Assembly (NCBI GenBank): GCA_964643885.1
Contig: CAZXUI010000006.1
Location: forward strand, 45,494-109,493
Direction of reading: 5' to 3'
Source: CAADGL01 sp964643885
GTDB taxonomy: Bacteria; Planctomycetota; Phycisphaerae; UBA1845; Fen-1342
Length of the DNA stretch: 64,000 nucleotides
The notes beneath the pieces were generated by a model that was given only the letters and a program-made list of their open reading frames with translations, was not told the origin of the DNA and did not search any database. The position numbers and the translations under genes were made by a program. How positions within the stretch are numbered: position 1 is the stretch's first letter; every line of letters begins with the position of its first letter. This document shows, one piece after another, positions 1 through 7,710 of the stretch.

Positions 1-148
1 TGGCCGCCTGGCAGTAGGCCGTGTGCGTGCCGAGCAGAACGGCCAGGTCGGTCAGGATGTCCATCGTGGCTGCGAGCCGGCCGCGCTGCCGGCCGTATTG
101 GAACTCGAACCGGTCGAGCTGCTGGCTGCGCTGTTTGAAGACGCTCAT
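1..148 (-). CDS. Hypothetical protein, N-terminal part only
   Basis: An ATG at 148 opens 49 codons that run off the left edge (MSVFKQRSQQLDRFEF...). GAGGCGGG just upstream can serve as ribosome-binding site. The visible part is charged and then hydrophobic, without a signal peptide or a family I recognise. It lies 62 nt downstream of the lipoprotein gene on the same strand and may share its transcript with tssA further up, so a type VI secretion accessory role is possible but rests on position alone. Confidence 0.45.
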   Translation of the reverse strand, partial: MSVFKQRSQQLDRFEFQYGRQRGRLAATMDILTDLAVLLGTHTAYCQAA

Positions 149-210
149 TCCCGCCTCGTCCGGCCGCGGCCGGTGTGGTTGGGTTGTGCCCCGAGAATCG
201 ACGGAAGATG

Positions 211-1005
211 TTATTCGCCGGCGGGCAGCATGCGCACGCCGGGCGAGAGTCGCAGGCGCACTTCGTCGCCGAGGCGGGCCGGGTCCTGCTTGAGCTCTGC
301 CAGCGGCAGGCGGCCGCTGCGGAGGTCGTCGTGTACGCGGCGCAGCCCGGCGGCCATCGAGGCGAAGGCGCGGGGGATTTCCTCGCGATAGCCCGGGCCG
401 GGGTCGTAGCGCCAGCGGCCGTCGATGCGGTGCAGGATGGCCCGCTTGAGGGGCAGGTCGCGATCGACCTGGAAGACGACGACGGCCTGGTCGCCGTCGA
501 TGGTCTCGCTGAGCAGGTCGACATAGCGGCTGAAGATGTCGAGCCGGGCGGCGAGCTCGGATTGGTCGATGGTCAGCGAGATTCCGAGGGCAACGTGTTC
601 GCGGACGTAGCGGCAGAGGGCATCGTTGGCGGCCAGGAAGTCGTCGACGGCGACGAGCATGCGCGTGACTTCCTTGGCGTGGTCGGGAACGATGAGGGCT
701 TCCATGGCGGTGTAGGCGCCTTGGCCGCGGAGCTCGATCAGGCGGGCGATGGTTTGGCGCGGTGAGAGGGCCGGGGCGTGCTGCTCGGCGGCGGAGGCGC
801 TGGAGGGTGATTGGCGGCAGCCGCCGATGAGGGCGACGAGAAGGGTGATCGAGACGAGTGGCCATAGGGCGAGACGCCACGATGAGGCGAAGGATCGGCG
901 TTCGGATGGGCGATACGTGCGTCTCGCGCGTAGTACGGATGGGTCGTGCAGGCGGCTGAGATTGCGAGAGAACGAGGCACGGGCGGCATGGCATGCGGAT
1001 CGCAC
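211..1005 (-). CDS. Putative lipoprotein of unknown function
   Basis: I place the start at a GTG (1005), because the frame upstream of it is only translated repeat DNA up to an ATG at 1323. About 50 residues in, a hydrophobic stretch (LALWPLVSITLLVALIGGC) ends in a lipobox-like Cys, predicting a membrane-anchored lipoprotein; the true start may therefore lie even closer to that segment. The mature part (~200 aa) is soluble, with a late segment resembling small stress or ligand-binding domains (DLPLKRAILHRIDGRWRYDPG) and no catalytic motif. It is downstream of tssA on the same strand, separated by a 200-bp repeat block. Function unknown. Confidence 0.6.
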   Translation of the reverse strand: MRSACHAARASFSRNLSRLHDPSVLRARRTYRPSERRSFASSWRLALWPLVSITLLVALIGGCRQSPSSASAAEQHAPALSPRQTIARLIELRGQGAYTAMEALIVPDHAKEVTRMLVAVDDFLAANDALCRYVREHVALGISLTIDQSELAARLDIFSRYVDLLSETIDGDQAVVVFQVDRDLPLKRAILHRIDGRWRYDPGPGYREEIPRAFASMAAGLRRVHDDLRSGRLPLAELKQDPARLGDEVRLRLSPGVRMLPAGE

Positions 1006-1090
1006 GGGTGAATCGCGATCATCGGCGTGCTCAGAGCCGCGACCGTGACAGGCGGTCGCGGGTCGGATCAGGCGGGCAGGGCACCCCCGC

Positions 1091-1306
1091 GACCGGTCGG
1101 AGACCGGTCGCCCAGTGACCGGCCAGAGGCCGGTCCCCCAAAGGCCGGTCCCCCAGAGGCCGGTTTCCCAATGGCCGGTCCCCCAAAGGCCGGTTCCCCA
1201 GAGGCCGGTTCCCCAGAGGCCGGTTCCCCAGAGGCCGGTCCCCCAAAGGCCGGTCCCCCAAAGGCCGGTTCCCCAGAGGCCGGTCCCCCATTCTCCGAGC
1301 AGCGGG
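1091..1306. repeat. CCGGTC repeat block with 15-bp tandem units
   Basis: The block opens with CGGAGACCGGTCGCCCAGTG and continues with about twelve head-to-tail 15-bp units of the form GGCCGGTYCCCCARA, ending in the flank ATTCTCCGAGCAGCGG. The unit length is a multiple of three, so all frames stay open and produce spurious low-complexity ORFs. The same module recurs at 7561, 25530, 42296, 42604 and 46430. It sits between tssA and the lipoprotein gene. Confidence 0.9.
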
Positions 1307-1329
1307 ATCGGGATTGACATCATGCCCCC

Positions 1330-2937
1330 CTACTTGCCCGGCCCGGCGGCGGCCGGCGCGTCGAGCCGCAGCGCCGCGGCCGGGTCGAGCCGGCTGAGTC
1401 GGGCGAAGACCTGGTTGAGCCGCGTTTGATCATCGGGCGTCGGCCGGGGGCGGGCCTTTCGCAGGCACTCGTAGAGGCTCTCGGTTGCGCGGGCGGCCAG
1501 CTCCGGTTCCCACTCCTCGAGTTGATACGCGTCAATCAAGCGTTCGAGCCCCTCGAGCAGTCCGGTGGCCAGGGCGAGCTTGTTGAGATCGACGGCCAGC
1601 CCGGCCAGCGCGAGCTGCGCCCGGAAGCGCTGCCGCCGGCTGCCGCTGCTTTCGAGCAGTGCGCCCAGGCGCTTGACCGCGTCCTCGCCGCGGGCCTGGC
1701 TGAGCAGCTTGCGGGCTTCGGCCATCGCGGCGCCGACCGGGTCGCCGTTGCTGGCCGAGCCGCCGGAGCCGCCGCCCCCGCCGCCCATTCCGCCGGCCTT
1801 GTCAGCCACCCAGGCCCGCGTGGCGCCGTCGGCGAAAGGCGATCCATCCGCGAACGTGCGCTCGAATAGCGCGGGCAGGCGCTGATGCAGGGCGACGGCT
1901 TCGAGAATCACGCCGTCGGCGGCGGCGGCATAGTCGCTGCCCAGGCCGCCGAGCGCGAGAGCGACGTAGCGCTGCAAATCGAGCCAGAGAGGCGTGACCG
2001 CGAACTGGCCTTCGGCTTCGAGCAGCAGGTTGGCCCAGTTGCCGCCGGTGGCTTCCTTCTCGAAAAAGTCGCGGCGCGGCTTGGGCGGCGCTGGGATTTT
2101 TCGATCGGGCGGCAGCTCGCGGATGGCGCCCAGCCGGGCGGCCCGAGCCAGGCGATAGGAGCGCGGGTCCTTCTGATCCTGCGTGAAGAGATACTTGGCG
2201 ACGCGCACGACGGCCTGAACCGCCGCCTCGGGCGTGGCGAAGCTCTCCGGAATCGCCCCGGCGCCAGCCGAGGGTCCGGCGGCTGCCGCGGCCGCCGCGG
2301 CGGCGACTGTCGGTCCGCCGGCGGCCGGTGCGGCCGCCGCGGGCTCGGTGAGCGGTCCGACCTTTTCCTTGAGGGCGCGGAGGGCCCGCAAGAGCGGGCC
2401 GGTGTCGGGCGTTCGAGGCTGGCCTGTGAAGGCGGCGTTGAGGGCTTCGTCGAGCTGGATGACGGCGGCGGCACAGTCGTGCACGGCCTTCTTTTCGGCC
2501 GCCTCGGGATGGCGGGCGGCGCGTCCGTCCTTGAGCTCGGTGAGGGCGACGACCTTGTCGGCGAGGTATTGCACTGCGCTGGCGCGCGCCTGCGGGGGCT
2601 TGAGGCCGGGGTGGCACTTTTCCCAGAAGGTCTTGACGAGGTCGCGATACATTTGCAGCGCGGCGTGCAGCCCGGCGTAACCCTCCGTCTCGAACAGGCC
2701 GAGCGCCAGGTAGGAGGCGACCATCAGGTCCTTGGATTTCTCGCGGAGGATCTGGGTGCCGAGCTCGACGACCTTGCGCCAGTCGACGACTTCGCCGGTG
2801 AGGGAGTTGAGGCGGTCCATCTGGGCCTGGAGCTGCTCGAACTCCGGCTCGTAGCGGACGGACTGGCTGGCGGGCTCGGCGTCGCTGATGGGCTGCCGGC
2901 CGAGCGCGATGATCTGGTCGGTGCGCTCCTGGGTCAT
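1330..2937 (-). CDS. tssA: Type VI secretion system protein TssA-like (ImpA N-terminal domain)
   Basis: The 535-aa protein begins with an ImpA_N-type segment (residues ~10-130): PISDAEPASQSVRYEPEFEQ, then a Leu-rich part ending FWEKCHPGLKPPQARA. This signature is known from TssA/ImpA/VasJ, the cap protein that binds baseplate and sheath and directs sheath growth in the cytoplasm. An Ala/Gly-rich linker follows (~205-250, with a second Gly run near 375), then a helical C-terminal region (~380-525) that also fits the VasJ/TssA layout. No other Tss component is visible here; the rest of the cluster would lie beyond the left edge or elsewhere. ATG start at 2937; an in-frame Gly/Ala linker rather than a frameshift explains the odd composition. 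Confidence 0.8.
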   Translation of the reverse strand: MTQERTDQIIALGRQPISDAEPASQSVRYEPEFEQLQAQMDRLNSLTGEVVDWRKVVELGTQILREKSKDLMVASYLALGLFETEGYAGLHAALQMYRDLVKTFWEKCHPGLKPPQARASAVQYLADKVVALTELKDGRAARHPEAAEKKAVHDCAAAVIQLDEALNAAFTGQPRTPDTGPLLRALRALKEKVGPLTEPAAAAPAAGGPTVAAAAAAAAAGPSAGAGAIPESFATPEAAVQAVVRVAKYLFTQDQKDPRSYRLARAARLGAIRELPPDRKIPAPPKPRRDFFEKEATGGNWANLLLEAEGQFAVTPLWLDLQRYVALALGGLGSDYAAAADGVILEAVALHQRLPALFERTFADGSPFADGATRAWVADKAGGMGGGGGGSGGSASNGDPVGAAMAEARKLLSQARGEDAVKRLGALLESSGSRRQRFRAQLALAGLAVDLNKLALATGLLEGLERLIDAYQLEEWEPELAARATESLYECLRKARPRPTPDDQTRLNQVFARLSRLDPAAALRLDAPAAAGPGK

Positions 2938-3081
2938 GCGGGACGGCTCCGGTGGGGCGAATCGCGGGCCGGGCGCTGGCGTCGGGCCGCGGTCGGCGAT
3001 GACTGCCTGCGCGAATCCTACCGCATCACGATCGAAAGTGGCACCGCGGGGGGCCCTTCAGCGCGGCCGTGGCGATGCTAT

Positions 3082-4983
3082 TCAGTGCGAGGTGGTCGCG
3101 GCTGTTGGGGCGTAGCGGGCGAGGGTCTCGAAGAGGGCGGCGCGATTGATGGGCTTGGTGGCGTAGTCGTCGCAGCCGGCGGCGAGGCACTTGTCGCGGT
3201 CGCCGGACATTGCGTGTGCGGTGAGGGCGATGACGGGCCGCTTGTAGCCGAGTCGTCGGAGCATGGCGGTGGCCTGGTAGCCGTCCATCTCCGGCATCTG
3301 CATGTCCATGAGGATGAGGTCGAAGGGTTCGCCGCGTTCGAGAGCGCCGAGGGCGGCGTCGCAGGCGAGGCGGCCGTTCTCGACGACGCTAACGCGGGCG
3401 CCGGCGCGCTCGAGCATGGCGACGAGCAGGCGCTGGTTATCCGGTCCGTCTTCGGCGACGAGGATGCGCATGGAGCCGGGGAGCCTGGGTCCGGTGGCGG
3501 GCGCGGCGGGGATGCTGCTGCGGGGTGTGGGGCCGGCCGAGGCGGCGCCGGCGTTGAAGGTCGGTCTGCGGAGTGCGCCGCGGCGCTGCTCGATGAGGGA
3601 CTGCACGTCTTCGATCATCGTGACGCCGGCGAGCGAGCCGATGGCGATGGTGGCGACGAAGGTGCTGCCCTCGCCCGCGCGGCTGGTGGCCGCCAGCTTG
3701 CCGCCGAGCTGCGTGGCCAGGCGTTTGCTGATCATCAGGCCCAGTCCGGTGCCGCCGAAGCGGCGCGTGTGCGAGGCGTCGGCCTGCGCGAAGGGTTGAA
3801 AGAGGCGGGCGAGCTGGGTTTCGGTCAGGCCGATGCCGGTGTCGCGGACGCTGAAGTGCATCTGCGCCTCGGCCGCGGGGTTGTCGTCGGCGGGCGGCTC
3901 GACGCTGAGGTTCAGCTCGACGCCGCCGGTTTCGGTGAACTTGACGGCGTTGCCGAGCAGGTTCAGCAGAATCTGGCGGATGCGGGTCGGGTCGGTTTCG
4001 ATCGTCTCGGGGATCGGTCCGCCGAAGGTGACCTCGAGCACGAGGCCCTTGGCCTCGGCCCGCGGGCGCATCAGCTCGACCAGGTCGTCGACGAGCTGCA
4101 CCGGGCAGAAGCGGACGCGTTCGATCTCGAGCTTGCCGGCCTCGATCTTCGAGAGGTCGAGGATGTCGTTGATGATCTCGAGCAGGTGCTCGCCGTTGCG
4201 GCGGATGGTGTGCACGGCGGCGAGGCGTTCGCCTTCGTCCAGGTCGGGCTCGAGCAGTTGCTCCGAATAGCCGAGGATGGCGGTCATCGGCGTGCGTATC
4301 TCATGGCTCATGTTGGCCAGGAACTCGGTCTTGGCGCGGCTGGCTTCCTCGGCCCGGCCGAGCGCGTCGCGCAGGGCGGCCGAGCGGCGGCGCACTTCGC
4401 TTTCGAGCTGGACGATGTGGCGGCGCTTTTCGACCAGGCGGGCCTCGCGCTCGCTGAGCACGTTGGTGATGGTGTCTTCGTGGGCGCGGCGGAGCGTGTG
4501 CAGCTCCGCCTCCAGGTGGCGCACGCGCGTCTGCACTTCGCGGAGCTGGTTGTGCAGGCGAACGGCGAGGGTGACGGCGTCGCCGAGGCGGATGAGCTCG
4601 GCTTCGAGGCCGCTGATCGCCTGCTCGTCCGGCTCGCTTTCGACGACGGCACCGAAGGCGGCTCCGCCCTGTCCGAAACCGGTGAGGCGGAAGGCGACGA
4701 CGTGCAGCTCGCGGCCGTTCTCGCCTTCGGGCCGCAGCACGACGCGACCGGCGGAGCGGAGCCACTCGCAGACCTCGTGCGCGACGGCGGGCAGGGCTTC
4801 GCCGACGCGGGTCTGTTCGACGGGGTAACGGCTGAGCAGGTGGCCGTCTTCATCGGCCAGAAAGACCTGGAGCGGCCGCAGGGGCTCGAGCGGCTGCATC
4901 ATGGTGGCCAGGGCTGGGGCGAGCTCCCAGCAGGTGGGCGGGCCGCCGAAGAGACGATCGATCTGTTCCAGCAGGTCGGACAA
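3082..4983 (-). CDS. Hybrid sensor histidine kinase/response regulator
   Basis: I chose a TTG start at 4983 (AGAGGGG six bases upstream), 11 nt after the HDOD gene's stop; the ATG pair at 4902 is the alternative. The 633-aa product has a GAF-like N-terminal sensor (~1-140), a coiled coil (~145-215), the HisKA H-box FLANMSHEIRTPMTAILGYS with phosphoacceptor His227, a HATPase domain with N-box NLLGNAVKFTETG and G-boxes DTGIGL and FGGTGLGL, and a C-terminal receiver (~500-625) with phosphoacceptor Asp in DLILMDMQMPEMDGY. No transmembrane segment is evident, so it is probably cytoplasmic. Its tight spacing with the HDOD gene suggests the two act in one signalling pathway; the output is unknown. 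Confidence 0.88.
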   Translation of the reverse strand: MSDLLEQIDRLFGGPPTCWELAPALATMMQPLEPLRPLQVFLADEDGHLLSRYPVEQTRVGEALPAVAHEVCEWLRSAGRVVLRPEGENGRELHVVAFRLTGFGQGGAAFGAVVESEPDEQAISGLEAELIRLGDAVTLAVRLHNQLREVQTRVRHLEAELHTLRRAHEDTITNVLSEREARLVEKRRHIVQLESEVRRRSAALRDALGRAEEASRAKTEFLANMSHEIRTPMTAILGYSEQLLEPDLDEGERLAAVHTIRRNGEHLLEIINDILDLSKIEAGKLEIERVRFCPVQLVDDLVELMRPRAEAKGLVLEVTFGGPIPETIETDPTRIRQILLNLLGNAVKFTETGGVELNLSVEPPADDNPAAEAQMHFSVRDTGIGLTETQLARLFQPFAQADASHTRRFGGTGLGLMISKRLATQLGGKLAATSRAGEGSTFVATIAIGSLAGVTMIEDVQSLIEQRRGALRRPTFNAGAASAGPTPRSSIPAAPATGPRLPGSMRILVAEDGPDNQRLLVAMLERAGARVSVVENGRLACDAALGALERGEPFDLILMDMQMPEMDGYQATAMLRRLGYKRPVIALTAHAMSGDRDKCLAAGCDDYATKPINRAALFETLARYAPTAATTSH

Positions 4984-4994
4984 GCGCGGCCCCT

Positions 4995-5876
4995 CTAGAG
5001 TTCGAACAGGCTCTCGCTGCCGGCGATTTCGCGCTCGAGGTCGGTGGCCAGCACGAGGATGTCCTCGCGGCGCAGATTCAGCTTGCGAAAGGTCTCGAGC
5101 GGCGGCGTGATGTTCTTGAAGCCGGTCGAGCTGGTTCCCTTCATGGTGCAGATCACGTTGGCCACTTCGACGCAGCGGACGATGTCCTCGTGCTCGCCGC
5201 GGTAGCCTTCGGAGCCGTGGTGATAGCGGATCGCGCCGCGGGTGATGGGCGGGAAGCGCCAGGCTTCGGCGACGGCGTCTCCGAGCTGCGTGTGCGTGTA
5301 GCCCAGGTGCTCGCGCTCGGCATCGAGCAAGGAGCGTTCGTCGCTGACGCTGGACATCGCGCGGCTGAAGCACTCGTGGTCATGCTCGTCGGCCAGAATG
5401 ATGCCGATGTCGTGCAGCAGACCGGCCAGGAAGGCATCTTCGAAATCGTCGACGCGGCAGCGCATCGCCACAAGGCGGGCGCACAGGCCGGTGGCGACAA
5501 GGTGCCTCCACAGGCCGCTGCGGCGATAGCGGCCGATGGTCTCATCCGTCTTGAACAGGTCGCTGACCGAGGCGGTGAGCGCCAGGTTGCGCACCTGGGT
5601 GAAGCCGATGTAGCTGATGGCCTGGTGCAGATTGGTGACGGTCGTGCGCACGGCGAAGGCGGCGGAGTTGACCATGCGCAGCACGCGGGCGCTGAGGGCC
5701 GGGTCGCACTCGACGATGCGGCGCAGATCGGCCGCGCCGGAATCGGGGTTGCGGGCGACCTCCAGAACCTGCATGGCCACCTGGGGCAGCGTGGAGATTT
5801 CGGCGATGCGGCGGATGACGTTGTCGACCGACCGGGTGGTGCCCGGTGCCGTTGCAGTCATGCTGGGTGGCGACAT
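4995..5876 (-). CDS. HDOD domain protein
   Basis: The preferred ATG at 5876 (MSPPSMTATAPG..., GAGA upstream) gives 293 aa; longer in-frame starts reach 6125 but add low-complexity sequence. Residues ~25-225 carry an HDOD domain: STLPQVAMQVLEVARNPDSG, DPALSARVLRMVNSAAF, then LLHDIGIILADEHDHECF and YTHTQLGDAVAEAWRFP. HDOD proteins are non-enzymatic relatives of HD phosphohydrolases that bind partner proteins in signalling. Immediately followed by the hybrid kinase, so the pair is probably co-transcribed and may act together in a c-di-GMP-, chemotaxis- or stress-type pathway. Confidence 0.87.
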   Translation of the reverse strand: MSPPSMTATAPGTTRSVDNVIRRIAEISTLPQVAMQVLEVARNPDSGAADLRRIVECDPALSARVLRMVNSAAFAVRTTVTNLHQAISYIGFTQVRNLALTASVSDLFKTDETIGRYRRSGLWRHLVATGLCARLVAMRCRVDDFEDAFLAGLLHDIGIILADEHDHECFSRAMSSVSDERSLLDAEREHLGYTHTQLGDAVAEAWRFPPITRGAIRYHHGSEGYRGEHEDIVRCVEVANVICTMKGTSSTGFKNITPPLETFRKLNLRREDILVLATDLEREIAGSESLFEL

Positions 5877-6188
5877 GCAAGGTTCTCGCTTCTGTGCAAC
5901 GCCCTGGGGAGGGCCGGAATCTCCGCGCGGAGGTGGCGGACACGCCGCGGCGACCGGTCCGAGACATCCTCCCGGCTTCTTATTCATCGACGCGCTTCGG
6001 GGGAGGATTGGGAGAGGGATGTGGAAAGGACGGCCTGGGGGCGCAGGATGCTGGACAGCGCCGGCCGCACGGGGCCATAATCTCTGCCTGGAATCCCGCA
6101 CGGAGGCGGTTTCGGTACGGTTCACGATCGGCTCGGGCGGCGTTTCGCCCGCCGAGGTGCAGACAGTCGCCGCAGTCCGGTAACTCCA
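5877..6188. other. Divergent intergenic region between HDOD and nuclease genes
   Basis: This 312-bp stretch separates the minus-strand HDOD gene from the plus-strand SNase-like gene and must hold both promoters. I see no repeat of the families found elsewhere, no strong -35/-10 pair and no RNA gene. Confidence 0.5.
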
Positions 6189-6995
6189 ATGAGGCCCTCA
6201 CTTCGACTCGGACTGATCTCGCTGATATTCTCGATCTGCGGCCGCGGTGCCGCGCAGGAATTGCCGGAGGTGCCGGCGCCGGACCTGGCGGATCGGCCGG
6301 TGATGGCGGTGGCGTCCGTCGTGGACGCGCGGACGCTGCTTCTGGAGCGTGAGGGCAAGCAGCAGCGTGTGCGGCTGCTCGGCGTGGCGTGGCCGCGCGA
6401 GGAAGCGGATCGGGCCGCGGCGGTTGGGTTTCTGGAGCGGCTGCTGACCGGCGAACGCGTGCGGGTAATCGAGCCGGATGAGGCGACGGGGCCGGCGGAC
6501 GGACACGCCGCGGGCGAGACGGAGGAGCAGGCGGGCAGCGGCGCGGAGGAGGCGGAAGCGGAACCGTCATCGCTCGGCCCGCGTGTGCTGGTGTATCGCG
6601 AGCCGGACAAGCTGCTGGTCAACCTGGAGCTGATCCGGCAGGGATACGCGCCGGTTGCGGCCCGGCCGGATTTCGAGCTGCAGCGGACATTTCGCGTGTA
6701 TGAGCTGCACGCGCGCGAGATCGAGCGCGGCATCTGGCGGGTGGACCGCGCGACCGCCCAGACGGCCCCGCCGCCGCCGGCCGCGGGAGCTGCGGAGTCG
6801 CTGGGGCAGGCGAACCGGCAGCCGGCGAACGCGCCTGGGACGGCGGATGGGCAGTTCGTCGTCTACGTAACCAAATCCGGCCGCAAGTATCACCTGGCCG
6901 ACTGCCAGTATGTGCGATCCGGTGCGAGCGCGATTGCGCTTGCGCAGGCGCGTGAGAAGTACGAACCCTGCTCGCGCTGCGAGCCGCCGCAATGA
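6189..6995 (+). CDS. Secreted staphylococcal-nuclease-like protein with Cys/His tail
   Basis: The 268-aa protein starts with a signal peptide (MRPSLRLGLISLIFSICGRGAAQ). Residues ~35-190 resemble the SNase/TNase fold: VASVVDARTLLLEREGKQQR, VRLLGVAWPREEADRAA, LVNLELIRQGYAPV and YELHAREIERGIWR. A ~35-aa acidic/Gly insertion (EATGPADGHAAGETEEQAG) interrupts the domain, and the usual catalytic Arg/Glu set is not clearly kept, so activity is uncertain. The C-terminus carries YHLADCQYVRS...YEPCSRCEPP, a His/Cys motif often found at the end of secreted SNase-like proteins and probably metal-binding. Its stop overlaps the next start (ATGA). Confidence 0.72.
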   Translation: MRPSLRLGLISLIFSICGRGAAQELPEVPAPDLADRPVMAVASVVDARTLLLEREGKQQRVRLLGVAWPREEADRAAAVGFLERLLTGERVRVIEPDEATGPADGHAAGETEEQAGSGAEEAEAEPSSLGPRVLVYREPDKLLVNLELIRQGYAPVAARPDFELQRTFRVYELHAREIERGIWRVDRATAQTAPPPPAAGAAESLGQANRQPANAPGTADGQFVVYVTKSGRKYHLADCQYVRSGASAIALAQAREKYEPCSRCEPPQ

Positions 6996-7531
6996 GCCGG
7001 GGCGGCGGCGTGACGACGCTGCGAGCTGCGCTTCCCGGAATGCTCGACAGCGGCGCGGTGTTCGACACGACGCGGGTCTATCGCTACGCGCTGTGGCGGA
7101 CGTGGGACGATCGGAGGACGGCGCTGGCGTGCGTGCTGTTGAACCCGAGCACGGCCGACGAGCGGACGCTGGATCCGACCGTGCGGCGATGTCTGTACAT
7201 GGCGCAGCGGCGTGGTTTCGGCTCGCTGCGCGTGGTCAACATTTTCGCCTATCGATCGACGGACCCGGATGCGCTGCGGAGGGTGGATGATCCGGTCGGG
7301 CCGGCGAATGATCGGTATATTCGTGCGGCCGTGGCGCGGGCGGAACGCGTGCTGGCGGCGTGGGGGAATGGGGGATTGCTCATGGATCGTGGCCGGCGCG
7401 TGCGGGCGCTGCTGCGCGGCTGCCGGAATCTGTGCTGTCTGGGGATGACGAAGGCGGGCGAGCCGCGGCATCCGCTCTATGTGCCGAATGGGGCGGTGCT
7501 GCGGGCGTTTGCGGAGGAGGGGGTGGCGTGA
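6992..7531 (+). CDS. DUF1643 domain protein
   Basis: 179 aa. The family pattern is clear: a YRYALWRTWDD opening, then CVLLNPSTADERTLDPTVRRC, LRVVNIFAYRSTDP and VLAAWGNGG, ending HPLYVPNGAVLRAF. DUF1643 proteins are small, often phage- or island-borne, and have no established function; the AAWG and NPSTAD motifs recall nucleotide or nucleic-acid binding folds, but that is inference. The ATG shares four bases with the stop of the SNase-like gene, so translation is likely coupled. Confidence 0.82.
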   Translation: MSRGGGVTTLRAALPGMLDSGAVFDTTRVYRYALWRTWDDRRTALACVLLNPSTADERTLDPTVRRCLYMAQRRGFGSLRVVNIFAYRSTDPDALRRVDDPVGPANDRYIRAAVARAERVLAAWGNGGLLMDRGRRVRALLRGCRNLCCLGMTKAGEPRHPLYVPNGAVLRAFAEEGVA

Positions 7532-7560
7532 GGGGCGGGGTATCTGCACGGCCATCCGTC

Positions 7561-7610
7561 GACCGGTCGGAGACCGGTCGAGCAGCGACCGGCCATAGGC
7601 CGGTCCCCCA
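7561..7610. repeat. CCGGTC repeat, single copy
   Basis: One copy of the dispersed module: CGGAGACCGGTCGAGCAGCG followed by ACCGGCCATAGGCCGGTCCC and CCA. It lies between the DUF1643 gene and purF. Confidence 0.88.
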
Positions 7611-7659
7611 GTTGATACGGAGAAGGGCGCGGCGTGAGGGACTGCACCGGCTATTAGCC

Positions 7660-7710
7660 CGTGCCACACTTACCGAGGCAGGATAGCCGGTGCCACACTT
7701 TCCAAGGTAG
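7660..7710. repeat. Two direct copies of a GTGCCACACTT unit
   Basis: GTGCCACACTTACCGAGGC and GTGCCACACTTTCCAAGGT lie 29 bp apart just before the purF stop codon. Related phrases are common intergenic repeats in some planctomycete genomes (recollection); no function is apparent. Confidence 0.65.

Noticed and set aside
1120..1290. Repeat protein of GTGLW/GDRPL units
   Set aside because: Arises from 15-bp DNA repeats open in every frame, not from coding selection.
1885..4998. Plus-strand open frame of 1037 codons
   Set aside because: Antisense to tssA and the hybrid kinase, both of which have full domain signatures.
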